Made by a program: the position numbers and the translations under genes | The notes under the pieces: generated by a model | What the model was told of the DNA's origin: nothing | Database searches by the model: none | The model's input: the letters and a program-made list of their open reading frames with translations, nothing else | Origin: Methylobacterium terricola | Lineage (GTDB): Bacteria; Pseudomonadota; Alphaproteobacteria; Rhizobiales; Beijerinckiaceae | DNA: 44,077 bases | Reading direction: 5' to 3' | NCBI RefSeq assembly: GCF_006151805.1 | Contig: NZ_VDDA01000035.1 | Coordinates: 1-44,077 of the forward strand | Part shown: positions 8,763-16,173 of the stretch, in pieces | Position numbering within the stretch: position 1 is the stretch's first letter | How the letters are laid out: every line of letters begins with the position of its first letter

Positions 8763-9080
8763 ATGATGGCAAAGCCCCTGGTTGTCGTGATTCCCCATCA
8801 GCTCGGCCGGGCCGAGGCCCGTCGCCGGCTCGAGAACGGGATCGGCCAGGCCAAGGAGATGCTGCAGAAGGCGGGTCTCAGCATGGCCGACGCGACCTGG
8901 ACCGGCGACCGGCTCTCGTTCCTCGTCGCCGCGATGAACCAGCGGGTCGACGGCGACATCGACGTCGAGGAGGACGCGGTGCGGGTCGAGGTGCGGATGC
9001 CGCTGCTCCTGTCGCTCTTCGCCCACAAGATCCAGCAGATCGTCAGCCAGAACGGCACCAAGCTGCTGACCAAGCAATAG
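8763..9080 (+). CDS. Polyhydroxyalkanoic acid system family protein
   Basis: A 105-residue protein beginning MMAKPLVVVIPHQLGRAEARRR. It matches the small PHA_gran_rgn family (polyhydroxyalkanoic acid system protein): an N-terminal strand with IPHxLGRxEA, an amphipathic helix, WTGDRLSFLVAAMNQ, VEEDAVRVEVRMP, and a C-terminal helix ending GTKLLTKQ. A GGAG lies about 8 bases before the start; a second ATG at 8766 is equally possible. Family members are found in PHA producers, which fits Methylobacterium, but their molecular role is not established. No PHA synthase is in the window. Confidence 0.78.
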   Translation: MMAKPLVVVIPHQLGRAEARRRLENGIGQAKEMLQKAGLSMADATWTGDRLSFLVAAMNQRVDGDIDVEEDAVRVEVRMPLLLSLFAHKIQQIVSQNGTKLLTKQ

Positions 9081-9159
9081 CCCCGTCCGGCCGCAGGGGA
9101 CGCTGCGGAACCGGGGCGGGGCGCCCCGGTTTGGGTTCGACAGAAGAGAGGAGCGCTCG

Positions 9160-9366
9160 ATGTCGAATCCCGGACCGATCCCGGACCAGCCCTACGATCC
9201 CGTGCCGCCCGCCCCCGGCCCGGACACGCCGGATCCCGGCGGGCCCGACCTGCCGACCGAGGCCCCGGGGGACCGGCCGGTCGAGATCCCGGTGAACGAT
9301 CCGGGCAATTCCCCGGCCATCACCCCTGATCCGTCGCCGACCGGCCCCGCCAACCCGACGATGTAG
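9160..9366 (+). CDS. Small proline/aspartate-rich protein, unknown function
   Basis: A 68-residue protein preceded by a strong GAGAGGAGCG ribosome site. It is about one third proline, with many Asp and Gly and repeated PDP/PGP-like steps (PDQPYDPVPPAPGPDTPDP), and lacks Cys, Trp and any hydrophobic segment. It is probably disordered and cytoplasmic. The clear ribosome site and isolated position argue that it is a real gene, although low-complexity GC-rich frames are a known trap. No function is proposed. Confidence 0.6.
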   Translation: MSNPGPIPDQPYDPVPPAPGPDTPDPGGPDLPTEAPGDRPVEIPVNDPGNSPAITPDPSPTGPANPTM

Positions 9367-9430
9367 CGGCGGCGAGGGCACCGCCCGATCCCCTCGCGAT
9401 CGGGCGATGCCCCCTGTCCTCGAGCCCGAG

Positions 9431-11263
9431 CTAGCGCCCCGCGGCGTAGCCCTGCATGCCGCGGGGATTGGCGGCCGCCCGCAGACGCCGGCCGTCACGG
9501 CTCGCCGCGGTGAGCCGCCCCTCCGACCAGTCCGACCCGATCTCGACGACGTGGCCGCGCCGGCGCAGCTCGGCGATCGTGCCGGCGCTGATCCGGTTCT
9601 CCACCACCACGACCCCCGGCCGCGCGGTGCGGGGCCAGAACGACGACGGGAAATGCTCGGTGTGCCAGGCCGGCGCGTCGATCGCCGCCTGCAGGTTCAT
9701 GCCGGCATGGACGTGGCGCAGGAAGAATTGTGGGATCCACTGGTCCTGCTGGTCGCCGCCCGGCGAGCCCCAGGCGAGGTAGGGCTGGCCATCGCGCAAC
9801 GCCATCGTCGGCGACAGGGTCGAGCGCGGCCGCTTGCCCGGGGCCAGAGCGGCCGGATGCGCCTCGTCGAGCACGAACATCTGCGCCCGGGTGCCGAGGC
9901 AGAAGCCGAGCGCCGGGATCACCGGCGAGGATTGCAGCCAGCCGCCGGAGGGCGTCGCGGCGATCATGTTGCCGTGCCGGTCGATGATGTCGAAATGGAC
10001 GGTGTCGCCCCGCACCACGCCCGCCCGGGCATCGTCCGGCGGTACCGTCGCCTCGATCTTGCCCACCGTCGGCTCGCCGGCGCCGGACGCGCCCACCGCC
10101 GTCCGGGCCCCGCTGCTGACCCGGGCATCCAGCGCCTTGCCGAAGCCGGGAATCGTGCCCGGCCGCTGCTCCAGCGAGGCGGTGTCGCCGACGAGCGTGC
10201 GGCGCTCGGCGTTGTAGGCGTCCGACAGCAGGGTCTCCACCGGCACGGCGACGAAGTCCGGGTCGCCGTAGAACGTGTCGCGGTCGGCGAAGGCGAGCTT
10301 GGCGCACTCGACCTGCAGGTGGATGAAGTCGGGTCCGGCCGGATCGAGACGATCGAGGTAGAAGCCCTTCAGCAGGGCGAGCTGCTGCAGGGTCGCCAGC
10401 CCCTGCGTCCAGGGCCCGGCCTTCAGCACCGTGTAGCGGCCGTACTCGTACCCGACCGGCGCCTCGACGCTCGCCTGCCAGGCCGCCATGTCGGCCCCAG
10501 TGAGGAGGCCGCGATGCGGCCGCCCCGTCACGTCCATCACCGGTTCGCCCCGGCAGAAGGCGTCGATCGCCTCCGCCACGAAGCCCTGCGACCAGATCCG
10601 GCGGGCGCGCTCGATCTCCTGCTCGCGCGTGCCGCCGGCGGCCTCGCGCACGATGCGGGCATAGGTCTCGGCCAGCACCGGATTGGTGAACAGGGTGCCG
10701 GGGGCGGGCACGCCGCCCTCCTTGAGGTAGGTCGCCGCCGAGCTCGGCCAGTGCTCGCGAAACAGCCCCTCGACGGTGGCGATGGTGGCCGAGACGCGCT
10801 CGACCAGCGGGAAGCCGTCGCGGGCATACCCGATCGCCGCCTCCAAGACGTCGGCGAGGCGCCAGGTGCCGTGGTCGCGCAGGATCAGCATGTAGGCGTC
10901 GAAGGTGCCCGGCACGCAGGGCGCCAGCAGCCCGGTGCCCGGCACGAGGTCGAGGCCGAGATCGTCGCGTAAGTGCGCGATGGTGGCGGCCCGCGGCGCC
11001 GGGCCCTGCCCGCACACCACCTGCGGGTGCCCGACCCGGACGTCATGCAGGATCACCGGCACGTCGCCGCCCGGCCCGTTGAGATGCGGCTCGACCACCT
11101 GCAGCACGAAGGCGGTGGCGACTCCGGCATCGAAGGCGTTGCCGCCCCGCTCCAGCACCCCCATGCCGACCGCGGTGGCGATCCAGTGGGTCGAGGCCAC
11201 GACCCCGAAGGTGCCGTCGATCTCGGGGCGGGTGGTGAAGGGATCGGGGGTGACGAAGCTCAT
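9431..11263 (-). CDS. Gamma-glutamyltransferase family protein
   Basis: A 610-residue N-terminal nucleophile hydrolase of the gamma-glutamyltranspeptidase family, which cleaves gamma-glutamyl bonds such as that of glutathione. AAGGAG lies 6 bases before the ATG. The large subunit shows GVVASTHWIATAVG and ERGGNAFDAGVAT, with GPGGD typical of the family. The likely autoprocessing and catalytic threonine is Thr421 in RGDTVHFDIIDRHGN, and SPGGDQQ follows in the small subunit. No signal peptide is present, unlike classical periplasmic Ggt, so this looks like a cytoplasmic YwrD-like relative. Substrate cannot be read from sequence; other Ntn acylases of the family are possible. Confidence 0.88.
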   Translation of the reverse strand: MSFVTPDPFTTRPEIDGTFGVVASTHWIATAVGMGVLERGGNAFDAGVATAFVLQVVEPHLNGPGGDVPVILHDVRVGHPQVVCGQGPAPRAATIAHLRDDLGLDLVPGTGLLAPCVPGTFDAYMLILRDHGTWRLADVLEAAIGYARDGFPLVERVSATIATVEGLFREHWPSSAATYLKEGGVPAPGTLFTNPVLAETYARIVREAAGGTREQEIERARRIWSQGFVAEAIDAFCRGEPVMDVTGRPHRGLLTGADMAAWQASVEAPVGYEYGRYTVLKAGPWTQGLATLQQLALLKGFYLDRLDPAGPDFIHLQVECAKLAFADRDTFYGDPDFVAVPVETLLSDAYNAERRTLVGDTASLEQRPGTIPGFGKALDARVSSGARTAVGASGAGEPTVGKIEATVPPDDARAGVVRGDTVHFDIIDRHGNMIAATPSGGWLQSSPVIPALGFCLGTRAQMFVLDEAHPAALAPGKRPRSTLSPTMALRDGQPYLAWGSPGGDQQDQWIPQFFLRHVHAGMNLQAAIDAPAWHTEHFPSSFWPRTARPGVVVVENRISAGTIAELRRRGHVVEIGSDWSEGRLTAASRDGRRLRAAANPRGMQGYAAGR

Positions 11264-11398
11264 CGGAACTCCTTTTCGGGTGGGCCTGGCGCGAAGTCTC
11301 GCGCGCCGGAACCGCTATTCTAGGCTCTCACTCGCGGTGGGAACGATGCAATCTGTCGGGTCCGGCGATGCGCAGCCGCGCCTTGCCAGCCTTGGCGC

Positions 11399-11716
11399 CT
11401 ACGGCATCGCCTCGCGCAGCACGGCATTCATCCGGGTCTGCCACCCGGGACCGCTCGCCTTCCAGCGCTCGACGACATCGGGGTCCAGGCGCAAGGTGAC
11501 GAGCTTCTTGGCGTGCGCGACCGGAGGACGACCGCGTCCGCGGCGGATCAGGGTCGCACCCTGGTAGGTGTCGGCTGCCGCCAGGTCGGCCTCGGTGAGT
11601 TCCGGCAGCTCGTCGTATTCCTCGGGCGTGATGGTGTGGCCACCGACCTTGGCGAAGTCGGTCTTGCCGTAGGCATCAGGGGAAAAGGTGGGCGTAGCGG
11701 GCTTGCTCGCGCTCAT
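11399..11716 (-). CDS. brnA: BrnA family antitoxin
   Basis: A 105-residue antitoxin with a ribbon-helix-helix-like C-terminus, KLVTLRLDPDVVERWKASG followed by GWQTRMNAVLREAM, which is the signature of BrnA. The N-terminal half is acidic (YDELPELTEADLAAAD) and should contact the toxin. An AGGAGGT ribosome site sits 4 bases before the ATG. It overlaps the 3' end of the upstream brnT by 41 bases, the normal toxin-first order. BrnA dimers repress their own promoter in studied systems, and the palindrome at 11952-11969 is the likely operator. The antitoxin appears intact although its toxin does not. Confidence 0.88.
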   Translation of the reverse strand: MSASKPATPTFSPDAYGKTDFAKVGGHTITPEEYDELPELTEADLAAADTYQGATLIRRGRGRPPVAHAKKLVTLRLDPDVVERWKASGPGWQTRMNAVLREAMP

Positions 11717-11947
11717 TGCACCTCCTCATCGTGACGACGTGGCGGCCGTCGCCACGCGGCGTCCATCCGATCATCACCATGCGCCCGTTCAGATGTCCGA
11801 TCGTGATGCTGCGAGGCTCGCCGTAATCGCGGCGGGCATCCGGCCATGTGTGGTGGAGGCCGGCGAACACGGCCTCGGCGGAGAGAAATCCAGGCCCCGC
11901 TCGCTCCGGGCACGGTCGCGCTTGGGCGGGTCGAAGGTGATGGCCAT
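11676..11947 (-). pseudogene. brnT: BrnT family toxin, frameshifted near its N-terminus
   Basis: BrnT is a RelE-fold ribonuclease that blocks translation. From an ATG at 11947 the frame reads MAITFDPPKRDRARSERGLD then FS, the normal BrnT start, but then goes to PPRPC. The expected continuation SAEAVFAGLHHTWPDARRDYG is in another frame and runs through GRMVMIGWTPRGDGRHVV and MRRCNEREQARYAHLF to the stop at 11676. Loss of one base in the run at 11882-11886 restores a full-length protein and the normal spacing between LDF and VFAG. The downstream part alone could start only from an internal GTG at 11870 without the N-terminal strand. A sequencing error must be excluded. Confidence 0.75.
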
Positions 11948-11951
11948 CTAT

Positions 11952-11969
11952 TTATCGTAACTACGATAA
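11952..11969. promoter_or_regulatory. Perfect palindrome, likely BrnA operator
   Basis: TTATCGTAACTACGATAA is an 8-bp perfect inverted repeat with a 2-base centre, the only AT-rich palindrome in the area. It sits 4 bases upstream of the brnT start codon. BrnTA systems are autorepressed by BrnA (family knowledge); the assignment here is inferred from position and symmetry. Confidence 0.6.
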
Positions 11970-12134
11970 TTTAATGAGGCAGCGATGTCGAGGCCTCGAT
12001 CCGTGATCTTCGCAAGCCTGATTCCATTCCTGGAGGAGGAGCGGAGTGAGGGACGCTCACGGAGTGGCGGTCGAGGGTGAGCGACACCCGCCCCGGGCTC
12101 GCCTTTCACCCTAGCCTGCCGTAATCCCCACCCC

Positions 12135-13970
12135 ATGGCCGCTCCTCCGCTCCTCACCCTCCAGGGCATCGCGCTCACCTTCGGCGGCACGCCGCTGCTC
12201 ACGGGGGCCGACCTGTCGCTCAGCCCCGGCGACCGCACCTGCCTCGTCGGCCGCAACGGCTCGGGCAAGTCGACCCTGCTCAAGGTCGCCGCCGGGCTGG
12301 TCGAGCCCGACAAGGGCGTGCGCTTCCTGCAGCCCGGCACGACCGTCCGTTACCTCGCGCAGGAGCCGGATTTCTCGGGGCATGCCACCACTCTGTCCTT
12401 CGTCGAGGCCGGGATGGGGCCGGGCGACGAGCTGTACCGGGCGCGCTACCTGCTCGAGAGCCTCGGCCTGACCGGCGAGGAGGATCCGAGCCAGCTCTCG
12501 GGCGGCGAATCGCGCCGCGCGGCTCTGGCCCAGGCGCTGGCGCCCGAGCCCGACATCCTGCTCCTCGACGAGCCGACCAACCACCTCGACCTGCCGGCGA
12601 TCGAGTGGCTCGAGGCTGAGCTGAAGGGCAGCCGCTCGGCGCTCGTCCTCATCAGCCACGATCGGCGCTTCCTCGAGGCCCTGTCGCGCTCGACCGTCTG
12701 GCTCGACCGCGGCACGACGCGGCGGCTGGAGCAGGGCTTCTCCGCCTTCGAGGGCTGGCGCGACCAGGTGTTCGAGGAGGAGGAGCGCGACCGCCACAAG
12801 CTCGACCGCAAGATCGCGATGGAAGAGGACTGGCTGCGCTACGGCGTGACGGCGCGGCGCAAGCGCAACGTCAAGCGGCTCGCCGGCCTGCACGACCTGC
12901 GGCGCCAGGCCCGCGAGCATCGCGGCCCGGTCGGCGCCGCGACGCTGACGGTGAGCGAGACGGAGGCCTCCGGCGCCCTGGTGGTCGAGGCGCGCGACGC
13001 CGCGAAGGCTTACGGCGAGCGCCCGATCGTCCGCGACCTGTCCATGCGCATCGCGCGCCGCGACCGGCTCGGCATCGTCGGCGCCAACGGCACCGGCAAG
13101 ACGACGCTGGTCAACCTCCTCACCGGGCGGCTCCCGCCCGATTCGGGCGAGGTGAAGGTCGGGGCCAACGTCACCCTCAACCTCCTCGACCAGCGCCGCA
13201 GCGCGCTGGACCCCGAGCGTACCGTCGCCGACGTGCTGACGGGGGGCGGCAGCGACAGCGTCCAGGTCGGCGGCCAGAGCCGGCACGTCATCGGCTACAT
13301 GAAGGACTTCCTGTTCTCGCCCGAGCAGGCGCGCACGCCGGTGGGCGTTCTGTCGGGCGGCGAGCGCAACCGGCTGCTGCTGGCTCGCGCCCTCGCCGAG
13401 GCCGGCAACCTGCTGGTGCTCGACGAGCCGACCAACGACCTCGATCTCGAGACCCTCGACCTGCTGCAGGAGATGCTCGGCGACTATGCCGGCACCCTGA
13501 TCCTGGTCAGCCACGACCGCGACTTCCTCGACCGTGTGGTCGATACGGTGCTGGTTTCGGAAGGGGAGGGGCGCTGGGTCGCCTATGCCGGCGGCTACAG
13601 CGACATGGTGGCCCAGCGCGGCATCGGCGTGCAGGCCCGCGGGGTGGTGCAGACCGGGCGCCACGATGCCAGGCAGGACGCCAAGGAGACGAAGGAGGCC
13701 GGCAAGCCCGCTTCCGCCCGCCCGGCCGCGAAGAAGCGCCTCGGCTTCAACGAGCAGCACGAGCTGAAGACCCTGCCGTCCCGGATCGCGGCGCTCGAGG
13801 GCAACCGGGGGAAGCTGCGCGCCGCCCTCGACGACCCGACCCTCTATGCCCGCGACCCCGCCCGCTTCGAGGCGATCTCCCGCACCCTGGCGACGACCGA
13901 GGCCGACCTCGCCGCGGCCGAGGAGCGCTGGCTCGCCCTCGAGATGCTGCGCGAAGAACTCGAGGGTTGA
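12135..13970 (+). CDS. uup: ABC-F family ATPase, Uup-like
   Basis: A 611-residue soluble protein with two ABC ATPase domains and no membrane segment. Walker A motifs are GRNGSGKST (39-47) and GANGTGKTT (about 315-323). Both halves carry LSGGE signatures, followed by Walker B with the ILLLDEPTNHLD and LLVLDEPTNDLD patterns. A charged linker (RRKRNVKRLAGLHDLRRQ) joins the domains, corresponding to the ribosome tRNA-contact linker of ABC-F proteins. The last 100 residues form a basic tail and a coiled coil (LPSRIAALEGNRGKLRAAL, ATTEADLAAAEERW), the domain that marks the Uup subgroup. Such proteins act on ribosomes, and Uup also affects branched DNA intermediates. No strong ribosome site precedes the ATG. 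Confidence 0.9.
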   Translation: MAAPPLLTLQGIALTFGGTPLLTGADLSLSPGDRTCLVGRNGSGKSTLLKVAAGLVEPDKGVRFLQPGTTVRYLAQEPDFSGHATTLSFVEAGMGPGDELYRARYLLESLGLTGEEDPSQLSGGESRRAALAQALAPEPDILLLDEPTNHLDLPAIEWLEAELKGSRSALVLISHDRRFLEALSRSTVWLDRGTTRRLEQGFSAFEGWRDQVFEEEERDRHKLDRKIAMEEDWLRYGVTARRKRNVKRLAGLHDLRRQAREHRGPVGAATLTVSETEASGALVVEARDAAKAYGERPIVRDLSMRIARRDRLGIVGANGTGKTTLVNLLTGRLPPDSGEVKVGANVTLNLLDQRRSALDPERTVADVLTGGGSDSVQVGGQSRHVIGYMKDFLFSPEQARTPVGVLSGGERNRLLLARALAEAGNLLVLDEPTNDLDLETLDLLQEMLGDYAGTLILVSHDRDFLDRVVDTVLVSEGEGRWVAYAGGYSDMVAQRGIGVQARGVVQTGRHDARQDAKETKEAGKPASARPAAKKRLGFNEQHELKTLPSRIAALEGNRGKLRAALDDPTLYARDPARFEAISRTLATTEADLAAAEERWLALEMLREELEG

Positions 13971-14346
13971 TTCGGTATCACAACCTGTGGATGAATTGAT
14001 CCGGCCGTTGCACCATGACGGCCGGTCAAGAGCGACGACAGGGAAACAGGCCGGAACATGAGTTGTCGCGTTCTAGGCCCCGGGTTTTAGCTGACCCGCG
14101 TAAGCTTTCGTGGCGTCCGTGCAACATTCCTGCCGAAACCCGGCGACTTGGCCGTTCCGGACGCGGATGTCAGTTGATCGCCGTTAGCGCCTCGCACATG
14201 GTGCCCCTGCACCGGGCACAACCCGGTGCAGCCCGGATGACATCCCTTCAGGGAGCGCCGGGCGCAAGGGGATAAGAGTGGCGTGGTTCGGCATTCGTCG
14301 GGACACAGTCGTTCACCCCCAGGGTCTCGAAACTTTGGAGGTCTCG
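13971..14346. other. Intergenic leader of the porin gene
   Basis: About 376 bases without a convincing gene. It should hold the porin promoter and a long 5' leader. The notable structure is the hairpin annotated at 14207. A possible in-frame GTG at 14278 would only prepend residues to the porin signal peptide and is not favoured. Confidence 0.5.
14207..14231 (+). promoter_or_regulatory. Perfect hairpin in the porin 5' leader
   Basis: A 10-bp perfect stem CTGCACCGGG / CCCGGTGCAG with loop CACAA lies about 115 bases before the porin ATG. There is no T-run, so it is more likely an RNA stability or operator element than a terminator. The role is unknown. Confidence 0.45.
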
Positions 14347-15981
14347 ATGAAGCTCGTGAAGAGCCTTCTGCTGGGTTCGGCCGCCGGCCTGACCGTTGTG
14401 GCTGGGGCGCAGGCTGCCGATCTGCCTATCAAGAAGGCAGCGCCTGTTGAATTCGTTCGTGTCTGCTCGGCCTATGGTGCCGGCTTCTTCTTCGTTCCGG
14501 GTACGGATACCTGCCTGCGCGTGTCGGGCCGCGCCCGCTTCGAGGCCGGCTATTCGCAGGGCTACCAGCGCGGTGGCAACAACGGCGACCTGATGGGTTA
14601 CCGCGGCCTCGGCCGCCTCAACCTCGATGCCCGCACGCAGACCGCCTACGGCACGCTCCGCGCCTTCGTCCGCTTCGAGCTCGCCTCCCGCACCGGCGCC
14701 TACCTGAACTCGGGCACGCAGCAGCGCATCGCCAACGCCTTCCCGGCGCTCGGCGTCGACACGTTCGGCCGCGCCCAGCAATACGTGAACGTCGACAAGG
14801 CCTTCATCCAGTTCGCCGGCCTCACCGCCGGTCGCGCGGCCTCGTTCTACGACTTCTACGCCCACGACTTCGAGATCATCGGCACCTCGCTGGGCTCGGA
14901 CGTCGCCTCGACCAACCTGCTCGCCTACACCGCCACCTTCGGCGACGGCTTCTCGGCGACGATCTCGGTCGAAGATCCGATCTTCCGCAAGAACCCGCTG
15001 TTCGGCACCGCCACCGCCGGCAACGCGGCGAGCCAGTTCGCGGTCTTCACCGCCGGCGCCTCCAACCTGACCCCGGTCATCGCCACCAACGCGGCCGGCG
15101 TGCCGGTCGGTGAGGCGTTCTACGACGTGCGCCAGACCTCGCGCATGCCCGACTTCGTCGGCGCCCTGCGCTACGACGCCGCCTGGGGCTCGGCCCAGCT
15201 CTCGGCCGCCGTGCACGAGCTGAACGCCCAGAACGCCTCGTCGGTCCTGACCTTCGGCGGCGCCACCATCGCGCCTGGCTCGGTCGTCACGCCGCGCGTC
15301 CAGACCGAGTACGGCTGGGCCGTGCAGGGTGGCGTGAAGTTCAACCTGCCCTTCATCGCTCCGGGCGACTCCCTGTACCTGCAGGGTTCGTACGGCGAGG
15401 GCGCCCAGATCTACACCGGCTACTCCCAGTACATCGGCACCTACACCGCCAGCGCCGGCAACACCCAGGGCTCGCCCTTCGCGGCGTACTTCACTGACGC
15501 TGCCGTCAACCCGCTGACCGGCAAGATGGAGCTGTCGACCAGCTGGACGGTGGTCGGATCGTACCTGCACTACTGGACGCCGGAAGTGCGGTCGGCGTTC
15601 ATCGGCAGCTACGGCGAGATGACGTTCGGCAAGACGAGCCGCAACCTGCTCGGCGCGCTGAACTTCAATGGCCTCGGCAACCCGGTCAACAGCCCCGGCG
15701 CCTTCCTCTACAGCGCCGCCCTGCGTGACACCAGCCAGTTCGTCGCCGGTGCGAGCATCATCTGGTCGCCGGTCAAGGACCTCGATATCGGCGTCGAGGG
15801 TCTCTACAACCGCGTCGACCTGAAGGGCGGCCGCGTGGTCGACCAGAACAAGGCTCCGGGCCAGGTCGCGAGCGGCCTGAACGCCGCCGGCCTGCCGGTG
15901 AATGCCGCCGGCGCGGTCCTGCCGACCGCCAACTCGGCCGACACGTTCCAGGTCCGCATGCGCGTCCAGCGCGACTTCTAA
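14347..15981 (+). CDS. Outer-membrane porin, Porin_2 family
   Basis: A 544-residue beta-barrel porin of the alphaproteobacterial Omp2b type, allowing diffusion of small solutes across the outer membrane. The start at 14347 has GGAGG upstream and gives a classic signal peptide (MKLVKSLLLGSAAGLTVV, cleaved after AGAQA). The mature start DLPIKKAAPVEFVRVCSAYG and the segment FFVPGTDTCLRVSGRARFE with its two conserved cysteines are diagnostic. Alternating aromatic strands run to the end, which closes with QVRMRVQRDF and a terminal Phe as needed for barrel assembly. Codon use is strongly biased to C-ending codons, suggesting high expression. A good terminator follows. Confidence 0.95.
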   Translation: MKLVKSLLLGSAAGLTVVAGAQAADLPIKKAAPVEFVRVCSAYGAGFFFVPGTDTCLRVSGRARFEAGYSQGYQRGGNNGDLMGYRGLGRLNLDARTQTAYGTLRAFVRFELASRTGAYLNSGTQQRIANAFPALGVDTFGRAQQYVNVDKAFIQFAGLTAGRAASFYDFYAHDFEIIGTSLGSDVASTNLLAYTATFGDGFSATISVEDPIFRKNPLFGTATAGNAASQFAVFTAGASNLTPVIATNAAGVPVGEAFYDVRQTSRMPDFVGALRYDAAWGSAQLSAAVHELNAQNASSVLTFGGATIAPGSVVTPRVQTEYGWAVQGGVKFNLPFIAPGDSLYLQGSYGEGAQIYTGYSQYIGTYTASAGNTQGSPFAAYFTDAAVNPLTGKMELSTSWTVVGSYLHYWTPEVRSAFIGSYGEMTFGKTSRNLLGALNFNGLGNPVNSPGAFLYSAALRDTSQFVAGASIIWSPVKDLDIGVEGLYNRVDLKGGRVVDQNKAPGQVASGLNAAGLPVNAAGAVLPTANSADTFQVRMRVQRDF

Positions 15982-16026
15982 GCCGTGGCGCGGTCCCTCC
16001 GGGGACCGCCGACGGAGGACGTCCTC

Positions 16027-16057
16027 GGGGTCCCGGCGCGAGCCGGGGCCCCTTTTT
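16027..16057 (+). terminator. Rho-independent terminator of the porin gene
   Basis: An 11-bp stem GGGGTCCCGGC / GCCGGGGCCCC (one G-T wobble) with a GCGA tetraloop is followed directly by TTTTT, 46 bases after the porin stop. Confidence 0.85.
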
Positions 16058-16173
16058 GCGCGGCGTGCGGCCGGCGGCCTGTCGCGCCTTGCTGATGCCG
16101 GAAACCGGCGCCAGGGTGGCGGACCCGCGCGTGATCCCCCCGCCGCGCGTCACCCCCGCGACGAGGTCCCTCG

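Noticed and set aside
9407..10972. A 521-residue plus-strand frame opposite the gamma-glutamyltransferase gene
   Set aside because: The minus strand has a ribosome site and a complete Ntn-hydrolase sequence. The plus frame is Arg/His-rich without any domain.
12111..13760. A 549-residue minus-strand frame opposite the ABC-F gene
   Set aside because: The plus strand carries two full ABC domains. The antisense frame is typical high-GC shadow with no motif.
14278..14346. A longer start for the porin from GTG 14278
   Set aside because: The ATG at 14347 has a GGAGG site and begins a perfect signal peptide. The extension would bury it.
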